This document shows positions 24,301 to 32,125 of a stretch of 32,307 bases of DNA, in pieces. A program made the position numbers and the translations under genes. Every line of letters begins with the position of its first letter. Position 1 is the first letter of the stretch. The stretch spans positions 1-32,307 of the forward strand of contig JAUIGD010000022.1 in the NCBI GenBank assembly GCA_030430255.1. The letters run 5' to 3'. The notes below the pieces were generated by a model, which saw nothing but the letters and a program-made list of their open reading frames with translations, was not told the DNA's origin and ran no database searches. This DNA is from Verrucomicrobiia bacterium. Lineage in GTDB: Bacteria > Verrucomicrobiota > Verrucomicrobiia > Verrucomicrobiales > DEV007.

Positions 24301-27300
24301 GGCGGCCGGGAGCACCGCTTACCTGCTCGCCGGCGACCCGGATTGCAGCGAACCGATCCCCTCCCCCGACCCGGTGGTCGAGCCGCTCTACACCCTGCCT
24401 GGCGCGGGGCGCCGCATCGGCTTCGCGGCGACCACGACCGTCACGGTGTCGATCGAACCGGCCGAGGCGCGCGCCGCCGGCGCCGCCTACACCTTGTCCT
24501 CGACCCCCGGCGTCTATCCGGGCGGCGTCGAGATCGGCGGCGTCACCCCGGGCGAACACACCCTGTCCTTCACGACGGTGCCGGGCTGGATCGCCCCCGC
24601 CGACCAGGCGGTGACGGTGCCTGCGGGCGGCGGCGTTTTCGCCGGCACCTACCAGCGCGCGCCCGAGCACCAGCTCACCTACGACTTCGATAGCGACACG
24701 GGCGGGCTCGGCACACAGATCGTCGAACACGGGTCCTCGCTCGGTTTCTGGGTCGTGTTGCCCGGCGGCTCCGTCGACACCGGAGCCACCTTGCTCAACC
24801 CGACCGGCAACGCCTCGCTGGAATCCGGCTGGTTCAGCTACGCGCCCGGCGCGGGCGAGCGCGTCCCCTTCGAGGTCCAAGTCCTCACCGGCGGCGAGGT
24901 GGCGACCTTCACGATCGACCCCCGGCCCGATGGCCAACCCGAGCACGCGGTGCTGTTCCCCGACCCCGGGAACCTCGCGGACGCCGGTTCCGGCCGCGAC
25001 TACTACCGCATCGCCGTGGTCAAAGCCGACGACAACCCGGCGAACGACGACACGCGCCTGGTCATCTCGGGCAAGGATTTGATCTTCGACCCCGGCGAGG
25101 ACGGGCAGTTGGTCGACGCCATCAACGCGCTCGCCGTCGGCGAGGAACACGTCGAGATCGGCATCTACGCCGAAACGGTCGCCGTCCGCCACGCGCTCGA
25201 CCTCAAGGGCGCCTCGCTCACGGTCTACGCCCGCGAACTGCAGATCGATGCGCCTTTGGCCAATGCCGCCGACATCACCCTGGTCTGCGCCCAGATCCGC
25301 TCGGCGCCGTTCACCGGCTCGCCCTTCCCCGGCGCCACCGGCACGCTCTCCACCCCGCTGCCCGTCGCGGACTTGCTGCCGTTCGCGGACGCCGGGACAT
25401 TGGTCGCGCAGCTGCCCGACGACGGCACGCTGCTCCCCTTCGCCCTGCGCTGGGTGCACCCGCTGGCGCTCCGGCACTCGGTGAACTTCATCGAGGACCT
25501 CTACTTCGTCGGCCACTTCGAGCCCGCGCGCGCCCTGGCCTCCGAATCGCTCGCCCTGCTCGCCGCCATCGACGGGCTCACCGGCCCCGGCGGCACCGTG
25601 CCGCCGCCCGTGCTGCCCGACGCCGCCGACCCGGCCATCGATGCCGACGTCGACCCCGAGACCTCCACCTTCGCCGCGCTGCAGCTCGGCGCCCTGCGCA
25701 TGGAGCTCGAGGCGCTGCACGCCCGCCTCACCGACCGGCTCGACTACTTCGGCAACCCGGCCGGGTGGGTGCCGCTGCTCTCGTTCGAGAGCAATTTCGA
25801 GCTCGCCCGCGGCCAGGTCGACCGCGCCCTGCGCACCCTCTACTTCACCTACTGGATGCGCCAGCGCGCCGAAGGCGTCCAGGACGCGAGCGACGCCCTC
25901 ACCGGGGCCCGCGAGGAGATCGCCGAGGAGAACGACGAGCTGCGCGACGAACTCGGGGTGCCCGCCGACACGGAAGCCTCGCCCCCCGTGACCGCCACGG
26001 GCCTGTTCGCCCGCTTCGATGACCTGCAGACCGAGGCCGACGCCATCGAGACCGAGATCGACGGCCCGGGCGGCCTGCGCGACCAGCTGGCCGAGGCCGA
26101 CCGCCGCATCCAGGAGCGCGCGCGGGAGGTCGTCGAGCAGCGCCACGACATCCCCACCTGGAAGAAAGTCAGCCGCGTCGTCGGCCGGACCTTGACCTCC
26201 GTCCCGCTCGCCCAGCCGGTCCTCGGCCAAGCCGGCATCGCGCTAGACACGGTCACGCACCTCGACGAGGGCGACCCGCTCGGGGCCATCGTCGACGCCG
26301 GATACGCCTGGGCCGAGCTGGGCGATACGTTGGAACAAGACGCCGCCGACCTGCAGGTCCTGCTCGAAGTCCGCACCGGCACCGGCGACCTGAACGAGGC
26401 CTACGACGTCGCCATGCGCCGCTCCGGGGACATCATCGAGACCGGAACCCTGCTCTACCAGGGCTACCGCGACCTCGAGCACGCGCTCGACCCCAGCTAC
26501 GTGCCGGCCGGCGAGGTCGATGCCGAACTGCAGCGCCTGCAGGCCACCGACCCGCAGCTGCGCCGCCTCTGCGAAGAGATCGCCGCGCTGCAGGCGCGCA
26601 AGCTCCGCCTGCTCGACGACATGGCCGCCGCCAAATCGCGCATGGCCGAGATCCCCGCCATCGTCAACGGCAACGTCCTCGCCCTGCGCTCGCTCAAGAA
26701 GCAGCTCGACTCCAACACCCGCGCCCTCGACCCACAGGCGCTGGGCTTCATCGAGGGCATGGAGCAGCGCGCCATCAAACGCCTGCGCCTCTACTTCTAC
26801 TGGCTCGGCAAGTCCTACGAATACCGCTTCCTCGAGCCCTACGAGATCTCCGGCGAGGCCTTCGACCTGACCGCCATCCTCGCGAAGATGGAGGACATCG
26901 TCGAGACCGACCTCACCAACAACGACCCGGACGCCGAGATCAGCAGCGCCGAGTTCCTGCAGTTCAAAGAGGTGTTCGACGCCCAGCTCGACGACGTCGC
27001 CGCCGCCATCGTCGCCGACATCCAGCTCGGCGCGGAGCAGAACGACGGCAACGGCGACTGCCTCACCACCACCTACGCGCTGACGCCGAAACAGCTGGCG
27101 GAGCTGAACGAGAACGGCTCGACCGTGATCAACTTCTACGCCGAGAACCGCCTGCGCCCGGACCGCGAGGGCTTCCGCATCGCGGAGCTGAAGCTCAACG
27201 GCATCGACTTCGAGGTGGCCGGCGGCCCGCTCGCCTCCGACTCGAACGTCGCGCTCAAGCTCACCCACGGCACCGACGGCGACAGCGAGGAGCCGGCGCC

Positions 27301-28573
27301 CGTCCGCCTCACCCGCGACGGCCAGGCCTTCCTCTTCAACCCGCGCCGCGCCGATACCGCCAACGTGCCGCGCAGCTGGACCAGCACCTTCAACTTCACC
27401 AGCTCCAACATCAGCTACACCGGCATGAGCCGCGGGGCCAGCTCCCTCATCAACCTCTTCCTGTTCGATGAGAACGACAACCCCCTGCTCACCGAGGAGG
27501 AGGTGCTGCGCATCTCCCGCCCCGCTGCCTGGACCGACATCCGCATCGAGAAGCAGCTCGGCGCCATCCCCGGCGGGGTCGATGTCGAGCTCACCGGGGT
27601 CACCTTCTGCGCCGAGTTCGACTACTTCGACAAACCCGCCGGGCGCGCCGACGTCGAGGTGCGCGTCCTCGACGGCGACGTGGTCGACCCCGGCCCCGAC
27701 CCCGTCGGCACCGCCGACGACAAGCTCGACGAACGCCAGGCGCCGCGCCTCAGCCCGCGCATCTGGGTCAGCCGCACCGACCGCCACGGGCGCCGGGACG
27801 GGCAGGGCTCGATCTTGCGCAGCTTCCCGCGCAACGCCCCCGTCCACTTCACCGCCGAGCCCGAGTACGGCCGCTACGCCTTCCGCGAGTGGCGCCGCAT
27901 CAACGCCAACGACCGCTGGGAGATCGCCGTCGATATCGGCGCCGACGACGACCCCGCCAATGACGTCTGGAAAGAGACGCTCGCCGCCGGCGACGTCACC
28001 GCCCTCACCGTCACCGCCGACACGAGCAAGCACACCCGCCTCTTCCCCGTCTACGCCTACGCCGGCGACGCCACCCCCGCGACGGTCGAGAGCATCGCGC
28101 TCGACATCGCCGCCTCCGACGCGACCCACGCCGAGTACGTCGTGACCTTCACCGAGCCGGTGGTCGGCGTCGACGCCGACGACTTCGAAGGCAGCGTCGA
28201 GAGCGTCAGCGGCAGCGGACGCACGCGGCGCGTCCGCGTTCCCGCCGGGGCGAGCTTCGCCCTCGCCGACAACGACACCATCCAGGACTACGGCGGCAAC
28301 AGCCTCGCCGGCTTCGGCGACAACGGCGACGCCGCCTACGACGGCACCACGACAGTCGACGGCACGCCCCTCAGCCTCACGCTGATCGAGTTCGACGACG
28401 ACGGTGCCCCGGTGCTACACATCGATGGGCCGGAAGGCGGCACCGCCACCCTGCAGTGGTCGGACGACCTCGTCACCTGGACGGACGTCGGCGCGGTCAC
28501 CGTCGGGGTGCCCCACACCGACGCGGGCGGGGCCGGCGCGGGCCGTCGGTTCTATCGCTTGGTCGAACCGTAG
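21386..28573 (+). CDS. 2395-aa secreted glycine-rich protein with long helical region (possible Tc-toxin-A-like segment)
   Basis: Starts at ATG 21386, giving a signal peptide (KLNPAPLALAGLLSLSPIGSSA). The frame is open for a further 2.5 kb upstream, but only antisense to the neighbouring gene. Layout: a beta-rich N-terminal region (~20-440); a glycine-rich block (~445-765) dominated by GGxGG repeats, like PE_PGRS or collagen-like proteins; a PEGA/Ig-like segment (~1016-1090); a long helical region (~1380-1840) with coiled-coil-prone parts (~1498-1525, 1541-1589, 1712-1757); an EF-hand-like loop NNDPDAEISSAE (1845-1856); a beta region (~1890-2120); a SwmB-like Ig module with VTFTEPVVGVDADDF (~2250-2300); and the tail LQWSDDLVTWTDV...RRFYRLVEP. 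By eye the ~1700-1960 stretch recalls the end of Tc-toxin A subunits (FYWLGKSYEYRFLEPY, then YALTPKQLAELNENGS); this is unverified. Its stop is 4 bases from the convergent sulfatase stop. Confidence 0.88.
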   Translation: MKLNPAPLALAGLLSLSPIGSSAPLTGEVHAYTADVGNISQGLSVDLHRGFAPGVGLNRPWTNFGDNHLSFPSPEDVSEGVLITSAIWQPNRPDWHHVSSVAVAAGGEYWIPTFDAGDGGEANAFSSFAFFSYDEWLSALTYHNASNAGIIEGSEGIAFGPGEEVVDHGDGTYTVDLRALGGSSADGVLLANAVANSSRFTMTAANDDGTFTLVRHVSESDSNGADFEQGALAFAYLPASRVGTENLLAVGRLMGDGTVLVADASVTATTPGTGQWLLAAEGIDPADCVLVVSAGTRRNADDTGWENSIDNVVTHSRSGAGWLIESHDMTDTGLAHSPQALAARDAVCEFAIFAKRTPNLVIDSTGGGAFTEDGAPLGGTFRGVPYTVETVGGVQTFTFGGDFELAAGDYLSCVGDKPVSIVAAGDVIIPDGAVVDLSSTEETTGAGGGAGGDGGAGGVGVWGPAVGEVGGADGGVGGSGGSGGSAGGGNGSPGTDGTKGKVRDSGRSVPGEIGDPGAAGFGGLAVGGTPASIDNSVDGSSGSAAAQTVGTGGAGGKGGFGNNGDNGNHASGDGARGGNGNPGGGGAVGGNAAHHATGLVLTTGAGGAGGQGGGAGSAGGGGQNGAGGGGGGGEEGNLTSAGSRGGRGGHGGAGGLGGRGGNGTTGGDGGDGGGGIAFTAYGNIEAHGTFYAAGGNGMNGLTRSSLPDTNGRGSPNHIDGAHPPEPGLGNGAGGDGGQGTNGGSGGIGGNGGIGGRGGAGSGGTVMLVAPYVETAGGKFLVGGGVSHDSFGGDGRVLVADGSAAGFAGSGTRHEEEFGGLSGPNPHLVDRAETPYLDALVGGSDVGGLLSGENAGGFPGVLASKPMEAWAAVHRAESHAGIAFEDHDWLFFINLTCRDLDAPLLGAGAPNYLHQPVDGGIATNPRFGGAGASVHTELPPYAVYATLIPKSLGEVNASFRPGAIAQVENALPLAAGSTAYLLAGDPDCSEPIPSPDPVVEPLYTLPGAGRRIGFAATTTVTVSIEPAEARAAGAAYTLSSTPGVYPGGVEIGGVTPGEHTLSFTTVPGWIAPADQAVTVPAGGGVFAGTYQRAPEHQLTYDFDSDTGGLGTQIVEHGSSLGFWVVLPGGSVDTGATLLNPTGNASLESGWFSYAPGAGERVPFEVQVLTGGEVATFTIDPRPDGQPEHAVLFPDPGNLADAGSGRDYYRIAVVKADDNPANDDTRLVISGKDLIFDPGEDGQLVDAINALAVGEEHVEIGIYAETVAVRHALDLKGASLTVYARELQIDAPLANAADITLVCAQIRSAPFTGSPFPGATGTLSTPLPVADLLPFADAGTLVAQLPDDGTLLPFALRWVHPLALRHSVNFIEDLYFVGHFEPARALASESLALLAAIDGLTGPGGTVPPPVLPDAADPAIDADVDPETSTFAALQLGALRMELEALHARLTDRLDYFGNPAGWVPLLSFESNFELARGQVDRALRTLYFTYWMRQRAEGVQDASDALTGAREEIAEENDELRDELGVPADTEASPPVTATGLFARFDDLQTEADAIETEIDGPGGLRDQLAEADRRIQERAREVVEQRHDIPTWKKVSRVVGRTLTSVPLAQPVLGQAGIALDTVTHLDEGDPLGAIVDAGYAWAELGDTLEQDAADLQVLLEVRTGTGDLNEAYDVAMRRSGDIIETGTLLYQGYRDLEHALDPSYVPAGEVDAELQRLQATDPQLRRLCEEIAALQARKLRLLDDMAAAKSRMAEIPAIVNGNVLALRSLKKQLDSNTRALDPQALGFIEGMEQRAIKRLRLYFYWLGKSYEYRFLEPYEISGEAFDLTAILAKMEDIVETDLTNNDPDAEISSAEFLQFKEVFDAQLDDVAAAIVADIQLGAEQNDGNGDCLTTTYALTPKQLAELNENGSTVINFYAENRLRPDREGFRIAELKLNGIDFEVAGGPLASDSNVALKLTHGTDGDSEEPAPVRLTRDGQAFLFNPRRADTANVPRSWTSTFNFTSSNISYTGMSRGASSLINLFLFDENDNPLLTEEEVLRISRPAAWTDIRIEKQLGAIPGGVDVELTGVTFCAEFDYFDKPAGRADVEVRVLDGDVVDPGPDPVGTADDKLDERQAPRLSPRIWVSRTDRHGRRDGQGSILRSFPRNAPVHFTAEPEYGRYAFREWRRINANDRWEIAVDIGADDDPANDVWKETLAAGDVTALTVTADTSKHTRLFPVYAYAGDATPATVESIALDIAASDATHAEYVVTFTEPVVGVDADDFEGSVESVSGSGRTRRVRVPAGASFALADNDTIQDYGGNSLAGFGDNGDAAYDGTTTVDGTPLSLTLIEFDDDGAPVLHIDGPEGGTATLQWSDDLVTWTDVGAVTVGVPHTDAGGAGAGRRFYRLVEP

Positions 28574-28577
28574 TCGA

Positions 28578-30089
28578 TCACCGCCCGGATGGTTCCGGAC
28601 GCGGCGGGAGGTCGTACTCGGCCTTGTCGCCGATCGCCCACTCCAGGTCCGCCCGCACGCGCTCGGAACCCATCTGCGGCTCGTTGAATCGCTCGCCGTA
28701 CGCCTTAAGCGCTTTGGCCAGGCGACGCACCGCATCGCGGTTCCCCGGATCCGCGAGGCCGTTCCGCAACTCCATCGGGTCCTCGACCAGGTCGAAGAAC
28801 CCGGGAGCGGCGGAGTGCGAGATCACCAGTTTGTGGTTGCGGCTGAAGGCGCCGAACCACTTGCCGGCGCCGTCCGCATCGCCGATGCGGACGAAGGTGA
28901 TGTCCTCCCAGCCCTCGGGCGGGTCCGCACCGCGGAACAGCCGCGAGGCATCGCGCCCCTCGCACCGCTCCCCGAACGGCACGCCGAGCAACCCGAGCAG
29001 CGTGGGCTTGAAATCGACCGTGCCCAAGGTCTGCTTCACCTTCGTCCCCGGCGGCACGATGCCGGGCGCGTGCAGGATGAACGGGATGCGCGCCGACCCT
29101 TCGCAGGGGATGCCCTTGTTGTGGCGTCCGAGCTCGCCGCACATGTCGCCGTGGTCGCTGGTGAACACGATCAGCGTCCGCTCGAGGATGCCCTGGGCGC
29201 GGAGCTCGTCGAGGATCTTCCCCACGTTGTCGTCGATGCACTTCACCATACCGAAGTAGAGCGCCATCTGCCGGGCGTTGAAGCGTGCCTTCATGACCCG
29301 CTGGAACGCCGGCACGTCCGGGTCGGCCTCCGCCTGGGCGCTCGCCGGCTCCTCGAACACCGCCGGGTCGAACATCGTGTCGTACGGCGCACGGACCGTG
29401 TTCGGCCCGTGCGGGTCGGGGATCGCGACCATGTAGCAGAAGGGCTTGTCCTTGTTCGCGCGGATGAAATCGACCGTGCGGTCGGCGAGCCAATCGGTGG
29501 TGAAGGTCTCCGCGTCGGCGCCGGCGAGCCCGTAGCTCGGGCGCCCCTCCTTGTCGGTCGCCCCGACGCGGGCCCCGCCGGGCCTGAGCTCCAGCTTCTT
29601 CCAATGGCCGCGGTTGAACATGTAGCGGTTGTCCTCGAAGCCGAAGTTCCGCGGCGGCGCCCAGCCCGGCTTCCGCGGCCCTTCGAGGTGCCACTTGCCC
29701 GCGTAGCCGGTCGCGTAACCGCGCCGCCTCAGTACTTCGGCGAAGGTCACCACGTGCTCCCCGAGCGGCTCGTTGTTGGCGATCGCGCCGGTGTTCTGCG
29801 GGTAGAGGCCCGAGATCAACGCCGCGCGCGAGGGCGTGCAGACTGGCGAGGTCGCGTAGTAGCGATCGCAGATGGCGCCGTGCTCCGCGAGCCAGTCGAT
29901 GTTCGGCGTGTCCACTTTCACCCCCCTGCCCCAGACGAAGGCCTGCTCCTCGGGCATGAGGTCCCGGTAGCACCCCAGGGTGCGGAAGTTGTGCTCGTCG
30001 GTCTGGATGACGAGCACGTTCATCGGCTCGGCGTGGACCGCGCCTGCGACCATGAGAGCGGCGAGCGATCGGAGGGGAAATCGGAACAT
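28578..30089 (-). CDS. Secreted sulfatase (formylglycine, Cys-type)
   Basis: 503 aa from ATG 30089, chosen over upstream in-frame starts because it begins a good signal peptide (RSLAALMVAGAVHA, then EP). The sulfatase signature CTPSR (84-88) is followed by AALISGLYP; Cys84 would be converted to formylglycine by a maturase that is not in this window. Asp31 in IQTDEHN and the later FTSDHGDMCGELGRH supply the expected metal ligands. It is an alkaline-phosphatase-fold hydrolase, probably periplasmic or exported, removing sulfate esters from a sulfated glycan or similar substrate. The subfamily cannot be assigned by eye. It is divergent from the SSS symporter, 143 bases away, which suggests uptake of the desulfated product. 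Its 3' end is 4 bases from the giant gene's stop. Confidence 0.95.
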   Translation of the reverse strand: MFRFPLRSLAALMVAGAVHAEPMNVLVIQTDEHNFRTLGCYRDLMPEEQAFVWGRGVKVDTPNIDWLAEHGAICDRYYATSPVCTPSRAALISGLYPQNTGAIANNEPLGEHVVTFAEVLRRRGYATGYAGKWHLEGPRKPGWAPPRNFGFEDNRYMFNRGHWKKLELRPGGARVGATDKEGRPSYGLAGADAETFTTDWLADRTVDFIRANKDKPFCYMVAIPDPHGPNTVRAPYDTMFDPAVFEEPASAQAEADPDVPAFQRVMKARFNARQMALYFGMVKCIDDNVGKILDELRAQGILERTLIVFTSDHGDMCGELGRHNKGIPCEGSARIPFILHAPGIVPPGTKVKQTLGTVDFKPTLLGLLGVPFGERCEGRDASRLFRGADPPEGWEDITFVRIGDADGAGKWFGAFSRNHKLVISHSAAPGFFDLVEDPMELRNGLADPGNRDAVRRLAKALKAYGERFNEPQMGSERVRADLEWAIGDKAEYDLPPRPEPSGR

Positions 30090-30174
30090 CCCCGGAGCCT
30101 GCCCCAGTCTCGCCGCGCCCCGCAAGCCCGGGCAGCGGCGCACCACCCGGCAGTCCCGCGGGGAAAATACCTTG

Positions 30175-30210
30175 CCCGACCGGCACGCCTTGGTTAGCAA
30201 GGCGGTCGGG
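30175..30210. promoter_or_regulatory. Interrupted hairpin between the sulfatase and symporter genes
   Basis: CCCGACC (30175-30181) pairs with GGTCGGG (30204-30210), and GCCTT pairs with AAGGC inside, leaving a 5-base bulge and a 7-base loop (GGTTAGC). It ends 22 bases before ATG 30233. It could be an operator for the divergent pair or a 5'-leader structure of the symporter mRNA. Confidence 0.45.
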
Positions 30211-30232
30211 GACGGTGCTCCCCTGCCCCCGC

Positions 30233-31843
30233 ATGATCCAGTTCCTCGCCTTCCTTTTCTTCACCGGCCTCGTCGCCGTCATCGCCTGGCAGAAGACCCG
30301 CCGCGACGACCACCACAGCTCCACGGGCTACTTCCTCGCCGGCCGCAGCCTCGGATGGCTCGTCATCGCCGGCTCCCTGCTGCTAACCAACCTTTCCACC
30401 GAGCAGCTGGTGGGGTTGAACGGCGGCGCCTACGCCAATGGCATGCAGGTCATGGCCTGGGAGGTCTGGTCCTCGATCGCCATCGTGCTGATGGCGCTCA
30501 TCTTCCTTCCCCGCTACTTGAAGAGCGGCATCGCAACCGTGTCCGCCTTCCTCCAACGGCGTTATTCCAAAGCGGTCGGGATCGCGGTCTCCGCGCTGCT
30601 GCTGTTCTCGCTCCTGACGAACATCATGCCGTTCGTCCTCTACTCCGGCGCCTTGTTCATGAGCGAGTCGTTCAACGTTCCGGCGATGTTTGGCGGCAAT
30701 GAACGCGCCGCGCTCTGGGCGACCGTGATCGCGCTCGGGGTCGTCGGCAGCCTCTACGCGATCGTCGGCGGGTTGAAAGCCGTCGCGGTCTCGGACACCA
30801 TCAACGGGATCGGGCTGCTGATCGGCGGGTTGCTGATCCCGATCCTAGGGATCGTCGCCATCGGCAACGAGCTCGCGGGCGGCGGCGGTCTGGGTGCAGG
30901 CTTCAACTACCTGACCGAGAACGCCCCCGAGAAGCTCAACCCCGTCGGCGGGCCGGACGACAACATCCCGTTTTCGACGCTGTTCACGGGGATGCTCGTC
31001 ATCACCACCTTCTACTGGTGCACCAACCAAGCCATCGTCCAACGCACCTTCGCCGCCAAGAGCCTCGAGCAGGGGCAGAAAGGCGTTCTGTTCGCCGCGG
31101 CGATGAAGCTGCTCGGGCCGTTCTACCTCGTGTTGCCCGGCATCATCGCCTGGCACCTCTTCCCCGGCCTCGAGGACTCCGACGATGCCTACGGCCAACT
31201 CGTCGGCAAGGTCCTCCCGACCTGGATGCTCGGCTTTTTCGCGGCCGTGCTGTTCGGCGCCATCTTGAGCTCTTTCAATTCGAGCCTCAACAGCGCCGTC
31301 ACGCTGTTCTGCATCGACATCTACAAAGGCACCATCAACCAGGAGGCCAGCGATGCCCGTACCGTGGCCGTCGGCAAGTGGTTCGGGGTCGCGGTCGCGG
31401 CTTCGGCGATTGTGCTAGCCCCCTTGATCCACGATCTCAAAGGTCAGTTTGGGGGCTTGTTCGACCTGATGAAGCAGCTCGCCGCGCTCTACAACGTCCC
31501 CCTCCTCGCGGTGGTGCTCATCGGCATCTTCCACCGGCGGGCGACATCGCGGGCGGCGCTCGCAGCGCTCGCCACCGGGGTCGCCTTCCAAGCCATCTTC
31601 GGCCTCTGGCAGGGCAACTCGCTGTTCGGCATCGAGCTCCACTGGCTGCACCTCGCCGGCATCAATTTCCTCCTCCTCGTGGCGGTGATGTATGTCATCT
31701 CCGCCATCGCCCCCCGGCCGGAGCCCTACGTGCAGGAGTACACCGAGGAGGTGGATATCCAGCCTTGGCGCTGGGCGGTGCCCTGCGGGGTCGCCATCCT
31801 CGTCGCCATCGCCGCGATGTACCTGCTAATGTCGCGGTTTTAG
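30233..31843 (+). CDS. SSS-family sodium/solute symporter (SGLT-like)
   Basis: 536 aa from ATG 30233; a GTG six codons upstream is less likely. It is an inner-membrane protein with about 14 hydrophobic segments. Family marks: the N-terminal GYFLAGRSLGWLVIAGSLLL and STEQLVGLNGGAYA, the region TFYWCTNQAIVQRTFAAKS characteristic of SGLT-like members, and the Na+-site helix GAILSSFNSSLNSAVTLFCIDIY. It would use the sodium gradient to import a sugar, sugar acid or polyol; the substrate cannot be told by eye. It is divergent from the secreted sulfatase, a pairing common in Planctomycetota and Verrucomicrobiota loci that use sulfated polysaccharides. It is followed by a non-coding stretch containing the GC dyad GGCGGAGCTCCGCC (32096-32109). 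Confidence 0.96.
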   Translation: MIQFLAFLFFTGLVAVIAWQKTRRDDHHSSTGYFLAGRSLGWLVIAGSLLLTNLSTEQLVGLNGGAYANGMQVMAWEVWSSIAIVLMALIFLPRYLKSGIATVSAFLQRRYSKAVGIAVSALLLFSLLTNIMPFVLYSGALFMSESFNVPAMFGGNERAALWATVIALGVVGSLYAIVGGLKAVAVSDTINGIGLLIGGLLIPILGIVAIGNELAGGGGLGAGFNYLTENAPEKLNPVGGPDDNIPFSTLFTGMLVITTFYWCTNQAIVQRTFAAKSLEQGQKGVLFAAAMKLLGPFYLVLPGIIAWHLFPGLEDSDDAYGQLVGKVLPTWMLGFFAAVLFGAILSSFNSSLNSAVTLFCIDIYKGTINQEASDARTVAVGKWFGVAVAASAIVLAPLIHDLKGQFGGLFDLMKQLAALYNVPLLAVVLIGIFHRRATSRAALAALATGVAFQAIFGLWQGNSLFGIELHWLHLAGINFLLLVAVMYVISAIAPRPEPYVQEYTEEVDIQPWRWAVPCGVAILVAIAAMYLLMSRF

Positions 31844-32125
31844 ATGAGATGCCGCGAGCGGGCTCTGAGGGGGCGCACAACACAACCGTAGAGCCGGCCG
31901 ACGAGAACGCCAGCCAACGAAGCTGTGCCAGCGTGTATGGCTCAGCGTTCTCTGAAGGACTCTTTCACTCCTACCATCTCACCGGCTGTTTGTCGGCGCG
32001 AGCTAAGGAACGAGCCCAAACCGGCGTCGCAATCACCATCAGGTTAAGGTCGAGGGCCTCCTGCAACCATCTCGCCCCTGCCCTTCCCTCTGGAGGGCGG
32101 AGCTCCGCCTCCGCCGTGACCGACT
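31844..32125. other. Non-coding region after the symporter
   Basis: No supportable gene, tRNA or small RNA is seen. Composition is less GC-rich than the coding regions. The only clear structure is the perfect dyad GGCGGAGCTCCGCC (32096-32109) set in GGAGG/CCTCC flanks, 250 bases after the symporter stop; no T-tract follows. Confidence 0.5.

Noticed and set aside
22697-28129. Two long minus-strand open frames (1177 and 628 codons) opposite the giant gene
   Set aside because: Their products are low-complexity Ala/Gly/Val/Asp-rich mirror images of the real gene, with no domain or signal peptide.
31844-32125. Possible tRNA or small RNA gene in the gap after the symporter
   Set aside because: No acceptor stem pairing, T-loop GTTCRA-type sequence or promoter-terminator pair could be found by eye.
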